DNA of 64,000 nt from the NCBI GenBank assembly GCA_905250115.1, contig CAJNOI010000061.1, positions 310,001-374,000 on the forward strand. Reading direction: 5' to 3'. This document shows positions 11,741 through 23,996 of the stretch, piece by piece (the first letter of the stretch is position 1; every line of letters begins with the position of its first letter). Both the position numbers and the translations under genes were made by a program. The notes below the pieces were generated by a model. It ran no database searches, had not been told where the DNA came from, and saw only the letters and a program-made list of their open reading frames with translations. The DNA comes from Adineta steineri. Its lineage: Eukaryota > Rotifera > Eurotatoria > Adinetida > Adinetidae.

Positions 11741-12453
11741 GATGTATATATCTGTAAATACTCAATAAATAAATATGTTTTTTACTTCGTAACAGCAAAT
11801 AAATACACAATGCACTTTTTTTTATATAACAAGTCAAAACAAAACATACTTGATCAATGTATAACTGAATTGGTTATGTCTCCCTATGCATATATACAGC
11901 TACCAACGTGTGCGTGTACATATTTACTTTATTACGAAGTCATTAAATGGATTGTTCTTTCTTTTTTTCTGCGTAGGAAGTGTTTATGTCTCTTACCTCT
12001 TATTCGTGTCTATTTTTTAATAAGGTATCCATATAAAAATCGACAACAGGTAAATATAATAAACTTGGCAATTTTTAACTGATGGGCATTTTTATTACTC
12101 ACGTGCTGTTCTCTTTCTGTCATCTTCGGTTACATTGTTTATGTAGACATTGAATTTTTTTTTTGTGTCTTTTATATACTAAATAACCTTATAATAAATA
12201 TAAATTCTATCACTTGTAAATACATATGATAAGATTCAGAGTAGGAATTAAACACAGGGACTTCTTTCATATATATATATATATCAACTTTTCTTTGCAT
12301 ATATAAGATGTCGCTAGTAATCGAAGAATTACTTATATTATTTTCATTGGTCGTGATAAATCATGCATTCTCATCTCCTTGACGAAATCATTTCACAGTA
12401 GTTTTATTTGTGATCATTTTGAACATTCGTACAAGGAGATAATATCAAGAACA
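11741..12453. other. Intergenic, no gene seen
   Basis: Divergent promoter region between the calcium sensor and TMEM138. It contains a short (AT)n run at about 12271-12284. Open frames here are short, low-complexity and without recognisable similarity. Confidence 0.5.
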
Positions 12454-13311
12454 ATGAGGTCACAACTAATAGATACTCAACAACAGCAGCAACTGTCAAC
12501 AATGATTCCAGTTCGTTATCGAATTTTACTTTATTTAAATATTTTTTTGATAATTGTTGATATATGTATTAATACATTTGATGAATTTCTTGCACCAAAC
12601 ACATTTGGACAACTTATTATATTTATGTAAATATATTAGAAAAATTTCTAGCTAAAAAAAAATAATATTTATATAAATTATTTTTTTGTTTTAGTATTCA
12701 AGATGTGTGTATTGTCCTTTCAATTACATTACTTATCGTAATGGTTTTAACAACTTATGTTGCTCAGGCTGGATTACTCTGTCTACTTCTTCGAATGTTT
12801 CGTTTTTCAATTATTGTTGCTTGTTTTTATTTAGCACTTTGTGCTGTTGTTCAAGCACTTATACTTGTAATTTACTTTTTTTTACATATTCAATCGAAAA
12901 TTCTATTTATTCATAGGTTGAACGATTTCAGGAAAGCACATTCATAACAAGTGCTTTTCTAAAACCACAAGTATTAGCTTTGTATGTCGTTCAACGAACA
13001 TGTATGATTCGAATATCTTTCTTTTCTATTTTAATTTAATTTTTGTTTTTACAAAATTTTAGTTTCAGTTTTATATTATTATGGAATGAAACGTGCAGCT
13101 TATCGTTTAAGTGATCCTCATTTTTATCAATCATCGAAATGGTTACAAAATCTTTGGTAAAATTATTTCTAAATTAAAAATTTATTTTATTATTATTATC
13201 ATTTTCAGGGAAAAACGTCGTATGGCTGCTACAGGTGCAGCAATGCATGCAAATTCAGCAGCTGGATCTACATCAACTGCACTTCGTTGTTCTTGTTGTG
13301 AAATTTTATAG
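12454..13311 (+). CDS. TMEM138: TMEM138 homologue (ciliary transition-zone membrane protein)
   Basis: TMEM138 is a four-pass membrane protein needed for ciliogenesis and mutated in Joubert syndrome. Five exons (12454-12626, 12695-12866, 12917-13001, 13063-13156, 13209-13311) give 208 residues. Matches to the vertebrate protein include the first helix followed by NTFDEFL, FIIQDVCIVL, VAQAGLLCLL, FYLALCAVVQ, VVQRTFSVLYYYGMKR and the strongest block RLSDPHFYQSSKWLQNLW (human 'RLGDPHFYQDSLWL'). Four hydrophobic segments lie in the first 150 residues. A tail of about 45 residues not found in vertebrate forms ends RCSCCEIL, whose last four residues fit a CaaX prenylation box. The start at 12454 is the first ATG that opens directly onto the conserved region. 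GBA2 follows 340 bases downstream on the same strand. Confidence 0.85.
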
Positions 13312-13614
13312 AATGAATTTTGTTTTTATATGATCTCTAATCATCCGTCCAATAATGTTTAGTTGTTTGTCGTGTTTGTTTTTTCTAACATTTATATATC
13401 TCATATCAGATGTATATGTCTTGCGTAATGGTAACAAATTTTATAGTTTAAAAAGAAAGAATAGATAAAAAAAAATGAAGACATACCTTTTGATTGAATG
13501 ATTTGAAGAGGAAGAAAAAAAAAGTAACCTTATGTTGACAGGTGACTCATTAACATCAGTTTAAAAATGGTCCGATATGTACAAGAACGAATAGAAACGA
13601 TTGTTGTTAGTTGC

Positions 13615-13634
13615 TTGATTTTTCTTTCTTCTAG
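13615..13634 (+). promoter_or_regulatory. Candidate trans-splice acceptor of GBA2
   Basis: TTTTTCTTTCTTCTAG ends at 13634, 17 bases before the GBA2 ATG. It is a textbook acceptor with no coding exon upstream, so a spliced-leader site or a 5'UTR intron end. Confidence 0.4.
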
Positions 13635-13651
13635 ATTTTTATTTAATATAT

Positions 13652-16600
13652 ATGTCCGGATCAAATCTTGATAAACTAGTGTCAACAAAACATGGATGGC
13701 ATGTAGGTTTTGATAAGCAATTTGATCCGAAATGGAAACCATTTGGAAGACCAAGAGCAAAACAATTAGTTGAATATGTACCATTATTTATGAGGTAAAT
13801 ATTGAATCAAAGAAAAGTATTTTCTAATGATTTTATTAGATATCTTCGAATATGGTACAAATTAAAAAAAGCAAAACGACGTGCACATATGGATTTTATT
13901 AATCCAATACCACTTCAACAAATTTATGGTAAACAGAAAAATAGAAAATAAAATTTTATTTATTTATTTATTGTATAGGTGCACCTATTGGTGGTTTGGG
14001 TTGTGGAACAATTGGTCGAGGTTTTCGCGGTGAATTTTGTCGTTATCAACTTGTACCCGGTCTTTATGAATTTCAAACTGTTGAAACAAATACTGTTCGT
14101 ATTGAATAAATTGTCAAAGAAAATCTCATTTCTTTTATTAATTAGTTTACTGTTTGTATTCGTCGTCGAAATACAACAAGTTATTGTCAAGTTTTAATAC
14201 CTAATCGTCTAAAAAAAAAAGGTTTACGTGCATGGAATGCAGCATTTCCTGCAGAAAATGGTCGCTATCAAGCTTTGTATCCACAATCATGGACAACATA
14301 TGATTTACCTGCTCAAAATATTCGATTATTGTGTAAACAATTATCACCTGTTATTCCACATAATTATGAAGTAAAAAGAAAAATAATTCAAAAGATTATA
14401 TGTATATTTTCTTTTTTTGTATTAAAGGATTCTTCTTTACCGGTTGCTTCTTTTCTTTGGAATATTGAAAATTTAAATGATGAACCTGTTGAAGTTAGTC
14501 TAATGTTTACATGGCAAGCTGGTTCAGGTAATTCATTCATTTCATTTGATTATTAATCAAAAATTCTTCTTGTTCTTATAGCTTCTCATGAATTTGTATG
14601 TCGAGATATTTCACATGAATCAATCAAAGTGTCGGATGATGGTATTTCAGCTGTTGGTGTATCAATTAAACAAGTATTACGTGATATGAATCTTGAATAT
14701 TGTATTATGGGAAAACAAGAGGTTTGTTTTTCTTTAGAATAATTGATGTTGCTAATGTTTTTTTAAATATTGTAGTCAGACAATATTATTACTACGCGAA
14801 CGAATTTTCATGTTGATTCAGAGACCGATGGACGTGATGTTTGGCTAGATCTAGTAGAAGATGGTCGATTAACAGGTATTAACGAAAAAATGATTATCTT
14901 AGAAGATTTTATAAACTAAAATCATTGAGACACAACAATTATATTCTTGTACATATTTTGATTATTAGAATTGAAAACTGCTCGTGCTACAACTCTTCAA
15001 TCAGCTAGTTGTGTATGTATAACCACTACTGTCGAACCAAAATCTATCAAAGCATCAGAATTTGTTCTTGCTTGGCATATGCCTGAAATTAAATTTGGTT
15101 TAGGACAAAAAATATATTCAAAGTTAGTTATTCTTTTTTATTTTAAATTTCAATTAGAAAATTATGATTTGTTTTGTTTTAGATGGTATACAAGATTATT
15201 TGATAAAGCAACACTTACAGGCTCAACTCTATGCATTTATACAATGAAAAATCGAATAAAATGGGAAGATGCTATTGCTAAATGGCAACAACCAATTCTC
15301 GATGATACGTAAATAAAATGATTTATAATTAACTAAGAAACTAACTCTTTTGTATCTAGTTCAACACCAGATTGGTATAAAAGTGCTTTATTTAATGAGA
15401 CATATTTTATTGCTGATGGTGGAACTATTTGGCTCGATGTTAGTGATGATCATACATTACCTGAACATATTAGAAAATGGGGGCGATTTGGTTATTTAGA
15501 AGGTATATAATTCCATTTTAATTATTATCATATTTTTGATTTAAAATTTTTCAGGTCATGAATATCGAATGGTGAATACATATGATGTTCATTTCTATGC
15601 ATCCTTTGCTCTAATTCAATTATGGCCAGAATTAGAATTGAGTATACAATATGATTTTTGTACGTTATTTATATATAGAATACAATAATAAATGAAATAA
15701 AATTTATTTTCAGCTAGTACTATCACTTATGAAAAACTAGAATCTCGTATTTATCTATTTCATGGGCAAGCATCTCATTGGAAAACATTACATTCTGTTC
15801 CTCATGATCTTGGTGATCCTGGTATATTGTTTGAATATATTGTTTTGAATATTAATTCTTCCTTTTAGACGAAGAACCATGGTTATTAATCAATGCTTAT
15901 ATATCTCATGATACAGCAGATTGGAAAGATTTAGGTTTAAAATATATCCTTCAAGTATATCGAGATTATGTTTATACTAAAAATAAACAATTTCTTACTG
16001 ATATATGGAAAACGATCAAAGTAATAATACAGATTTCTATATATACAGTTTATGTTATTAATTAATTTTTGAAATAAAGTTTGTGACTGATCGTGTTAAA
16101 AAACAAGATGTCGATGGTGATGGTCTTGTTGATAATGGTGGTTTTGCTGATCAAACTTATGATGCATGGACAGTACTTGGAGCAAGGTAGGTTTTATTTT
16201 GGTTCTTTGATATGATGAAAGAAACTATTGTATTATTATTATTATTATTGATTTTTAGTGCATATTGTGGTGGTCTTCATATTGCTGCACTTCGTGCTTG
16301 TGTTGAAATGGCACGAATTCTGAATGATGAAAATGCTTTGAATGAATATGAACCCTGGCTTGAATTAGCTAAGAAATCTTATTCAGAAAAATTATGGAAT
16401 GGAAAATATTATGATTATGATTCAAGTACATCACGTCATCATGATAGTATTATGTCTGATCAATTAGCTGGATTTTGGTATTTACGTTTATCTGGTCTTA
16501 AATATGAGGTAAAATTTAAATTTTAGAAAGAAAAGAGAAACTAATAAGAAATCTTTTTGTTTTGTTAATTAAAGGATTTTGAAAAGGAACGAGTTGATAG

Positions 16601-17104
16601 TGTACTTAATACAGTATTTAATGCAAATGTTATGGCATTTGGCGCAGGAAAACTTGGTGCTGTTAATGGAATGACTAGTTCAGGACGACTAGAAATTGTT
16701 AGTATGCAATCAGAAGAAATATGGACTGGAGTTACATATGGATTATCATCAACAATGATTATGGAGGTGAATATTTTTCTAGACAATTTATATCCATTGT
16801 CTCGCATATAATAAATCCTTCTCATTTGTTATTTTATAGAACCTTCGAACTCAAGCATTTGTTACGTCTGAAGGAATATATAATACATGCTATAATGTTG
16901 CTGGTTTAGCATTTCAAACACCTGAAGCATTAACGCGTGAATCTCGTTTTCGATCAGTAAATATTTCTATTTAATTATATAAAACAAAACGATTATCTAT
17001 TTAAGGTTGGATATATGCGTGCCTTATGTATTTGGTCAATTCAAAAAGCACTTGAATTATCACGTTTAGAAAATAATAGCAAAAGTAATGGAGTAGATGA
17101 TTAA
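13652..17104 (+). CDS. GBA2: Non-lysosomal glucosylceramidase (GH116)
   Basis: GBA2 hydrolyses glucosylceramide and bile-acid glucosides on the cytosolic face of ER and plasma membranes. Eighteen exons join to 821 residues: 13652-13794, 13840-13928, 13979-14094, 14146-14370, 14428-14527, 14582-14721, 14776-14875, 14969-15122, 15183-15308, 15360-15502, 15555-15659, 15714-15821, 15869-16020, 16080-16186, 16259-16508, 16575-16766, 16840-16956, 17006-17104. The N-terminal sandwich domain has [20 protein letters not shown]. The catalytic barrel has [20 protein letters not shown] with the nucleophile Glu, then [12 protein letters not shown] with the acid/base Asp, and SAYCGGL. The C-terminal part has GAVNGM and FQTPEAL. 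It is slightly shorter than human GBA2 (927), mostly at the ends. The third exon uses a GTTCGT donor, forced by the frame. Confidence 0.95.
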
Positions 17105-18985
17105 TAATCTATTTTATTTTTATTTGAAAAAAAATCCACTTGTGATATTTTTATTTATTGAATTAAATCATTTCCTGTGAATCAAAAATTGTTTCCTTCA
17201 TCGTTTTATGTGATTATTTCGTAGTTAATAGATATGTGTGTATAATGTGTATGTGAAACAATTTTTTTGTCGAATATTTATTTTAAGATTTCCGATCTGT
17301 TCTTAATAGCTAGAATTATTTCATGTATATGCCAGCGCGTTTGTTTCTTTTTATTCTTGTATTTAATTTATTACTATTTTTCTTTTTGTCTCTAACAGAA
17401 ATACGATAATCCTGCATTGATATAAATAATCAAATCATAGAAAATTTGTATTGTTATTTTATATAGAATAATAAAAAGAATTTTCTTTTTCTCCGAATTA
17501 CAAATGCATGATTCTTTTTATTTTCATCAAGTTTCATATTGTTTGTTTTCAGAGTAATTTACAATTGTGAACAAGTGCTTTTTTTTCCTTTTAAAAAATA
17601 AGTAAAATATAAAACTAAATGGTATTCGACTATGAAATGCGAGGTGAAGCTCGACATCGAAATGATGATTTCAAGATATTTCTGAGTATTACTCACAATT
17701 GTCTTAGAATCGAGTAGAATTTGTATATTGTCAAAGTACAGAGGATACTAAATTGAGAATTTAACCTGTGTATGTTGAAAGAATACAAACTATGTCTTGT
17801 GTTTTAACGACTTGATGATAGCATATGGAATCACCTGTTTCAACAGCACAAAAAAGAAAGACTTTGCAAGCTTATTAAATGATGACAAAATTTTTACTGC
17901 TACTGCTTTTGATTGTACTTAAAATATTAATGATTTTCAATTTAAAGATATGCGTACAAAAGGATACCATTTTTTTCATACACAGAACAGTGTATAATCG
18001 AAAGTTATTTTTCTGAACAATTACAATGTACTCTTTGATATTTTTAATTTTCTAAATATTTTTAAAAGAGAGTCAAGTCATTAAAGCAAAACTCTTTTTA
18101 GTTGAATGGATACCAATTGGGTTGATTTCAATTGACTTCTAAAATTAGTCGTGTTCAGTATAACTAGAATCAAGTCGAATTGGGTTCCCTTACAAATAAC
18201 CAATACTCATACTATAAGTTGAATAATTAGAAGCAGTTCAACTAGGTTACTCTCACCCCAACTGTACGCTGATACAGATGACTACATATTTTGCAAGCAT
18301 GACTTGTAAAAATGAGTTTTCTTGAAGATTTTTTTTCTATATCTTTCTGGTTAATCAAATCTATATTTTGATATTTCTAATAAAATTAAAAATCTAGCAT
18401 TTTTAATTACAATGTTGCTATTTCTACTGAAAATAAATCCATATTTTTTCCAAATTTCTATACTATACAACAAAAATTTCTCTGAACAATCGTGCCTAAA
18501 AAAAACTCAATACATGAAGTCACATATGCTCAATATTTCAGACAAATTTGTTCGACAACAAATCAAATTGTAGTAAAATTCGTCAACTATGAAAGTAATG
18601 ATCTTAATTCTTTCTTGATTCACTCATCTGACTCTGTTTCATGAGAACAAATTCTGTATCATCTTATAAAATATGTATTGTTTGACTTTACGATTAAAAG
18701 ATTATATAGATTTTAAACAAAAATAAATAACAAAGAGCGTCATTTAAACTTTGTTGATTATAACCGAGAACACAATATTTATGTCTATGTCTATTATGCA
18801 CCGTTTTATATCGATAAAGCAATCTTAGCAAAAGCATTAGTTACAATTGTTATCTCGATTCTGTCTTTTTCTAGTTGATAACATTCCTTTTCGTTTTTTT
18901 CTTTCTTTCAACAAGTAATTGAAACATCATGTGAAATCTATGAAACAAAAAAAATGTCCACTCATCTAATGAAAAGATAGAGAAC
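17105..18985. other. Intergenic, no gene seen
   Basis: About 1.9 kb of AT-rich sequence with no open frame or domain I can support. Diverged short repeats of the form CCAATTGGGTT / CGAATTGGGTTCCC occur around 18110-18260. Confidence 0.6.
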
Positions 18986-18987
18986 AA

Positions 18988-18999
18988 TATATATATATA
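18988..18999 (+). promoter_or_regulatory. TATA box of the F-box/LRR gene
   Basis: A TATATATATA run about 50 bases before the ATG at 19046, at a suitable distance for a start site near 19020. Confidence 0.4.
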
Positions 19000-19045
19000 G
19001 TCAACATATAAGTCTACACAGTACACATTTTATTAACGGTTTACA

Positions 19046-20972
19046 ATGGCAAATCAAACTGTCGTCAACTTCGTCACGTTACCGGTAGAACTTGTCTACC
19101 GTATTTTGGATCATCAATCAGAACTCACTATTCTCTGCTCAATGAGAAATGTTTGTCAACGGCTCAACAGCATCGTGGACAGCTACGATCGATATCAGGT
19201 AAACTGTTTTTCTATCACGCCAATCCAGTTTTTATCTATTAACTCTCGAATTATTTTTCACTCTTACAATCTATAATTAAGTAGAATGACTTAAATAAAA
19301 TATACATGAATCGATCATTTGCCACTCAAACTAATTCATCACTTATTAATCTTTTCCTAAAAACTTCTTTTTTTCCTCCTTTTCAATCTTATCCAAATAT
19401 TCTGCGTTTCAAATCAACTATGATGCCATAACTATACGATGTTTAGATAAGAATGGAAAAAACGGATAAAATATTATTATTTGTTTTTTACTTGTATCTA
19501 AACACTTCTTTTTACATACCACTTTGATAATAAAACCCAAATATTGAACGAAATCAATGGTTTGTAAACTAGTTTATCTTGTTATAAATAACAGACCCGA
19601 TATTTTCATACGACATACCTCCGATCAATACTCCTTTAACAGCATATGCGACTGTGGGCTTAGATGATAACGGACGTGAATAAAGAGAAGATTGACCCAA
19701 AACAACATCCACATTCTCATTCAATCGTATCACCCACCCTCACCCTCAATTCTTCTGTTTTCTCATCTGCGGCATGCCTTTACCTCGACTTTTTCCTCTA
19801 GACACTTACTACACTAGAACTCAAAAACAAGCAAATCGGAGATGTTCCAGCAAAGCATTTGGGCGATGAATTACGACACAACACAGTAACTTTCAGTCTC
19901 TCTTCATCTATACTATGTCTTTACCTTCCCTTTTTCATCTAGAAACTCACCACTCTAGATCTCACACAAAATTTAATCGGACATGTTGGAACACGATATT
20001 TGGGTGGTGCATTACAATACAATACTGTAATTGTCATTGTCACTTTATCTATGCCAAGTCTTTACCTTCACTTCTTTTATCTAGACACTCACTACACTCT
20101 ATTTGGGGAGTAATGGAATCGGAGATGCGGGAGCACAATGTTTGGGTGAAGCATTACAATACAACAACGTAACTCTCATTCTCTCTTTATCTATACGATA
20201 TATTTGACTGCACTACTTAATCTAGACACTTAATAGTCTAGATCTCTCGGGCAATGAAATCGGACATGCCGGAGCAAAACATTTGGCTGATGCATTACAA
20301 CACAATACCGTAATTGTCATTGTCTCTTCATCTATAGCATATCTTTAGCTTCACTTCTTAATCTAGACACTCACCAATCTAGATCTCTCTCGAAATAGAA
20401 TCGGATATGTTGGAGCACAACATGTTGCTGATGCATTACAACACAATACCGTAATTGTCATTGTCTCTTCATCTGTGCCAAGTCTTTACGTTGACTTCTT
20501 TTATATAGACGCTCACTACACTCAATTTTGGATATAATCGAATCAGAGATGCTGGAGCTCAATTTTTGGGTAATGCATTACAGCACAACAAAGTAGGTCT
20601 TATTTTCTGTTCATGTATACAATGTCTTCACCCCTGCTTCTTTATCTAGACACTCACTACACTGAATATCGCATGTAATCGAATTTGTGATGTTGGCGCA
20701 CAGTTTCTGAGTGATGCATTACAGTACAACAAAGTAACTCTTATTCTCGCTTTATCTATAGGATGTCTTTAGCTTCACTTCTTAATCTAGACACTCACCA
20801 ATCTAGATCTCTCTGGAAATAGAATCAAACATGATGGAGCACAATATTTTGCTGATGCATTACAACACAATATCGTAATTGTCATTCTCTTTTTATCTAT
20901 ACCATGTCCTACCTCGACTTCTTTCATCTAGACACTCACTACACTCAATTTTAGATATAACCGAATCAGAGA
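19046..20972 (+). CDS. F-box-like / RNI-type leucine-rich-repeat protein, cut by an assembly gap
   Basis: The first exon (19046-19198) encodes an F-box-like helix pair: TLPVELVYRILDHQSELTI followed by CQRLNSIVDSYDRYQ. After 603 bases without a clear exon come nine exons each coding one 28-residue repeat of ribonuclease-inhibitor type, of the form TLTTLxLxxNxIGDAGAxxL followed by xxALQxN: 19802-19885, 19943-20026, 20085-20168, 20226-20309, 20367-20450, 20509-20592, 20650-20733, 20791-20874, and 20932-20972, which is broken by the N run. All introns are phase 0, so exons can be gained or lost without frame change. F-box proteins recruit substrates to SCF ubiquitin ligases, but the target is unknown. 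The join between the first exon and the repeats is inferred; an extra exon between them may have been missed. An NLR-type receptor tail is the alternative reading of the repeats. Confidence 0.75.
19802..20972 (+). repeat. Tandem exon-plus-intron repeat, about 141 bases per unit
   Basis: Each unit is an 84-base exon followed by a 57-58-base intron, and both parts are alike between units. Introns share forms such as GTAATTGTCATTGTCTCTTC and TTCACTTCTTAATCTAG. A higher-order pattern is visible: exons at 20367 and 20509 resemble those at 20791 and 20932, 424 and 423 bases away, so three units were duplicated together. Confidence 0.85.
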
Positions 20973-20982
20973 NNNNNNNNNN
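20973..20982. other. Assembly gap (10 N)
   Basis: Ten N interrupt the ninth repeat exon. A fixed-length placeholder within a near-identical tandem array suggests the true array is longer. Confidence 0.95.
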
Positions 20983-22269
20983 TGAAGAATTAGTTAGACG
21001 AAACGAAAAAGACAGAGAACCGTGAGCGGCACTATTAAATGTATTTTGATGGCAAATAAATTGCTGATGATGATTATGCGAGTATAACTTTGATTTTATT
21101 ATGATTTTTTGACTAAAATAAGAAATAAAATTGCTTTTTTCAAACGTAATATGTATCGTGTTAATAATGTTTCCTTAGCATTTTTGGTTTTTAGTGTAGG
21201 AAATGATGGTGCTCGTAAAAAATAATGCTTTTGTAGAAATATGTGATGGTGTGTGCACTTTGTGCAAAATGAAGCGGAAGTCTTCTACAACAATATTGAA
21301 ACTCTAAAAGGCTCTTTTCAGTAGGATTGAGTCAGGAAAGGTTTTATATGATAGTAGCCGACCTCTGTAAGGTTGTTCTGGATAACGACGAATGATGAAA
21401 GGTTCTCTGTGGTAATAGCAAAATCTACAAAGTCCACTATAGTAATAGCGAAGCAAAGGGACCTGCGCGATCATATTGAACTAGAAAACATTTTCTGTAA
21501 TAATACGGAACCATAAAATGTGTAGAATCGATTAGTGGTGAACTTAGAAAGATTCTATGTTTAATACTGTTGAACCAAGTATGATTATTTTGATTTTGCA
21601 GAATTGTTTGAAGATTTTGTCGTTCGATGGCTGAATCGTGAAAGGTTTATGCAGAGAAAAACGAAGTTCAGTACGGAACTATCTTTCAACTACGAAAACT
21701 GCTTTATCGAAGTGGTTTTGTATAAGTTCAATAGTTTACTGTTGCATTTAGTTATGTTATTTTTTTACTTAATTCGATAATATGATTTTAACATTAGATA
21801 TGACTATTTGTTTGCATCTAAAAGAGAATGCATCTGTTATTTCTTGAATTTAACCATATAAATTTCTTACTGTGGAGTCTCATTCTGCTTCTTTAGGCAA
21901 CTTTAGCTGCTTGTTGATGATTAATAGTTGAATAAGACCTAAAAGAATTTACTCGTAAATTCATCTATCATTATTTCTACTGAAACAGCGTCTCCTTAAA
22001 GATAAAGAAAGACAATGAGCGTTAGTGCTACACGAAGTCTAAGTACATTCAGATTTTCTTTCCTCCGTGAGAAAAATTTATGAGAAGCTTAGAATCAAAA
22101 ATGACAAGATAGTGTTATGAAGAATATATTATTTATAATTCAAAAGAAAGACTTAATAAGAATAATGAAACTTTCAAATAGTTAAAATATCGTCAGAAGC
22201 TATTCATTTAATTCTTAAGACAATTCGCGCGTAAAATATATCACGAGTTCTTTACTATTGAAATTGAAA
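20983..22269. other. Post-gap stretch and intergenic region with degenerate repeats
   Basis: Directly after the gap the frame EELVRRNEKDREP then stop (to about 21025) could be the tail of the LRR protein or of another gene; its link to the repeats is unproven. From about 21280 to 21700, short diverged repeats of the form AAGGTTCTCTGTGGTAATAG and CACTATAGTAATAGCGAA recur. No gene is supported. Confidence 0.45.
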
Positions 22270-23901
22270 ATGAAGACACTACGCGATACAAATAATAATA
22301 ATAGTAATACAAATCAACAACATTTTTCATCGACTATTAATCGACAAAATCTAATAGCATCAAATGAATCATTACATCCAGTTTCAGATTTTGGCAATCA
22401 ACTTCAGCAACAAACAATCTGTCGGACTAATAATGGTATCAATATTTAAAAACTCTAGATCATTGCTAGGATATAAGAGATCGATTTTCTTTTAGATCAA
22501 TTATCAACTCATCAAGCTGGATCTTCTTCAAAACTATCATCACAAAATAATATTAATTCTAATCCATTCAATGGTGATGTAAATCAACTATCATCTATGA
22601 TTCAATCATATCTATCGAAATTGGGTACAAATCAAAATTTTCAATCCGATACGATAAATCCGTTGTTTTATTTACAATTAATGAATGCTAATACAGCGTT
22701 TATGCAACAATTGTCAGCTACTCAAAATAATATTCCGTCAACACATCATGAATCAATAAAGCATGCGCAAAATCCATCCATTTTAGATAATCAACAAACA
22801 CCTATATCAAATATTGATTTATCAACAGGAAGAAATTCTCAAATTTTACAAGCTGATTCAAATGTTTTTGTACCTAAAACACGTCCAATGACACAAGACG
22901 AAATAGCTGAACATGCTCGATTAGTTTATCAACGAGCTTTACAACGAAACCAAATACAACAATACAACGATTTTATGAAACATTTTCATGAATCCTTACA
23001 TAATAAACAACAGAATTCTTCAGTTATAAAATCATCTAATCGTAATGAAGTACCAAGTGTACCTAGTGTTAGTAATATTGGTAAGATACAATCTATATAA
23101 AGTATTATAAGACTACAAGTTCTTTTTTTCCAGTGTCAATGGGTACATTTGATATTGTTGATACAATGATTTCGTCACCATCATCATGTCGGTCAATGAA
23201 AGAAGCAAATATTGATAAAGCTCAATCATCATTATCACTTCTTTCAGTTGATAATACAAAAATAATTCATAATACAAATTCAATACTTGATCCAAGTGCA
23301 CCGATATTTATCCCACAACAAAATCAATTAAAACTTGATGATGATAATGAAACAGTAATATATTCAATCTTTGTTTTCTTCAAGGAATTGTTTTTTTCTT
23401 CTAGTCATCATCATCATCGTGTGATTCAGATTTTAATGATTTTCATTATCTTGATCAATTTCTTGATGAATTCTATAGTACAGATAATGAACATGATAAT
23501 CATTTAATTATAAAAAAATCTTCATTATCTGAAATAACAATTAATAAATATCCTTTGAATCATCATCATACACTTGGTCAAGGTGATGTAATGGAAGAAA
23601 TAAGTGAACAACCTCTATCAACAACTATCGAAAAACAAGAATATCAATATTCAATACATGATTTACTTAATCGGTATAAATCAATAAAAATATTGAATTT
23701 ATAGTGTTTGTTTTTTTGTTTTGAATTAGATATCGAAATCCTCGTTGTCATTTAGTTTTACCTGAATGGTCACGTTTATCATTAATACTTCCTAATGTAT
23801 GTTCTATGCGTAATCATACATATAAAATCAAACGATATTTTGCTTATCGTCGTCGATTACATGATCAAGATCTCAATATATCAATATCTATTCAAGGATA
23901 A
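22270..23901 (+). CDS. Low-complexity protein with a PAM2-like poly(A)-binding-protein motif
   Basis: Five exons (22270-22435, 22496-23080, 23134-23354, 23405-23673, 23730-23901) join to 470 residues. I do not recognise the family. The protein is rich in Asn, Gln and Ser. Around residues 310-325, the sequence SILDPSAPIFIPQ fits the PAM2 consensus (L-N/D-P-x-A-x-x-F-x-P), which binds the MLLE domain of cytoplasmic poly(A)-binding protein. A better-ordered block of about 40 residues reads FVPKTRPMTQDEIAEHARL then VYQRALQRNQ, likely helical. The C-terminus is basic and aromatic: RNPRCHLVLPEWSRLSLIL and KIKRYFAYRRRLHDQD. A role in mRNA translation or decay is inference from the motif alone. It ends 95 bases before the convergent INPP5E gene. 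Confidence 0.6.
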
Positions 23902-23996
23902 TCATGTATACATATATATATTTAAAATAGTTTATGTTTATTTTAAATTTCTTCAACGAAAATATATGACTTATTTCACAATAAATAAAATAACAT

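Noticed and set aside
11672-12082. 136-codon plus-strand frame over the calcium sensor start
   Set aside because: Low-complexity hydrophobic composition, antisense to a well-supported exon.
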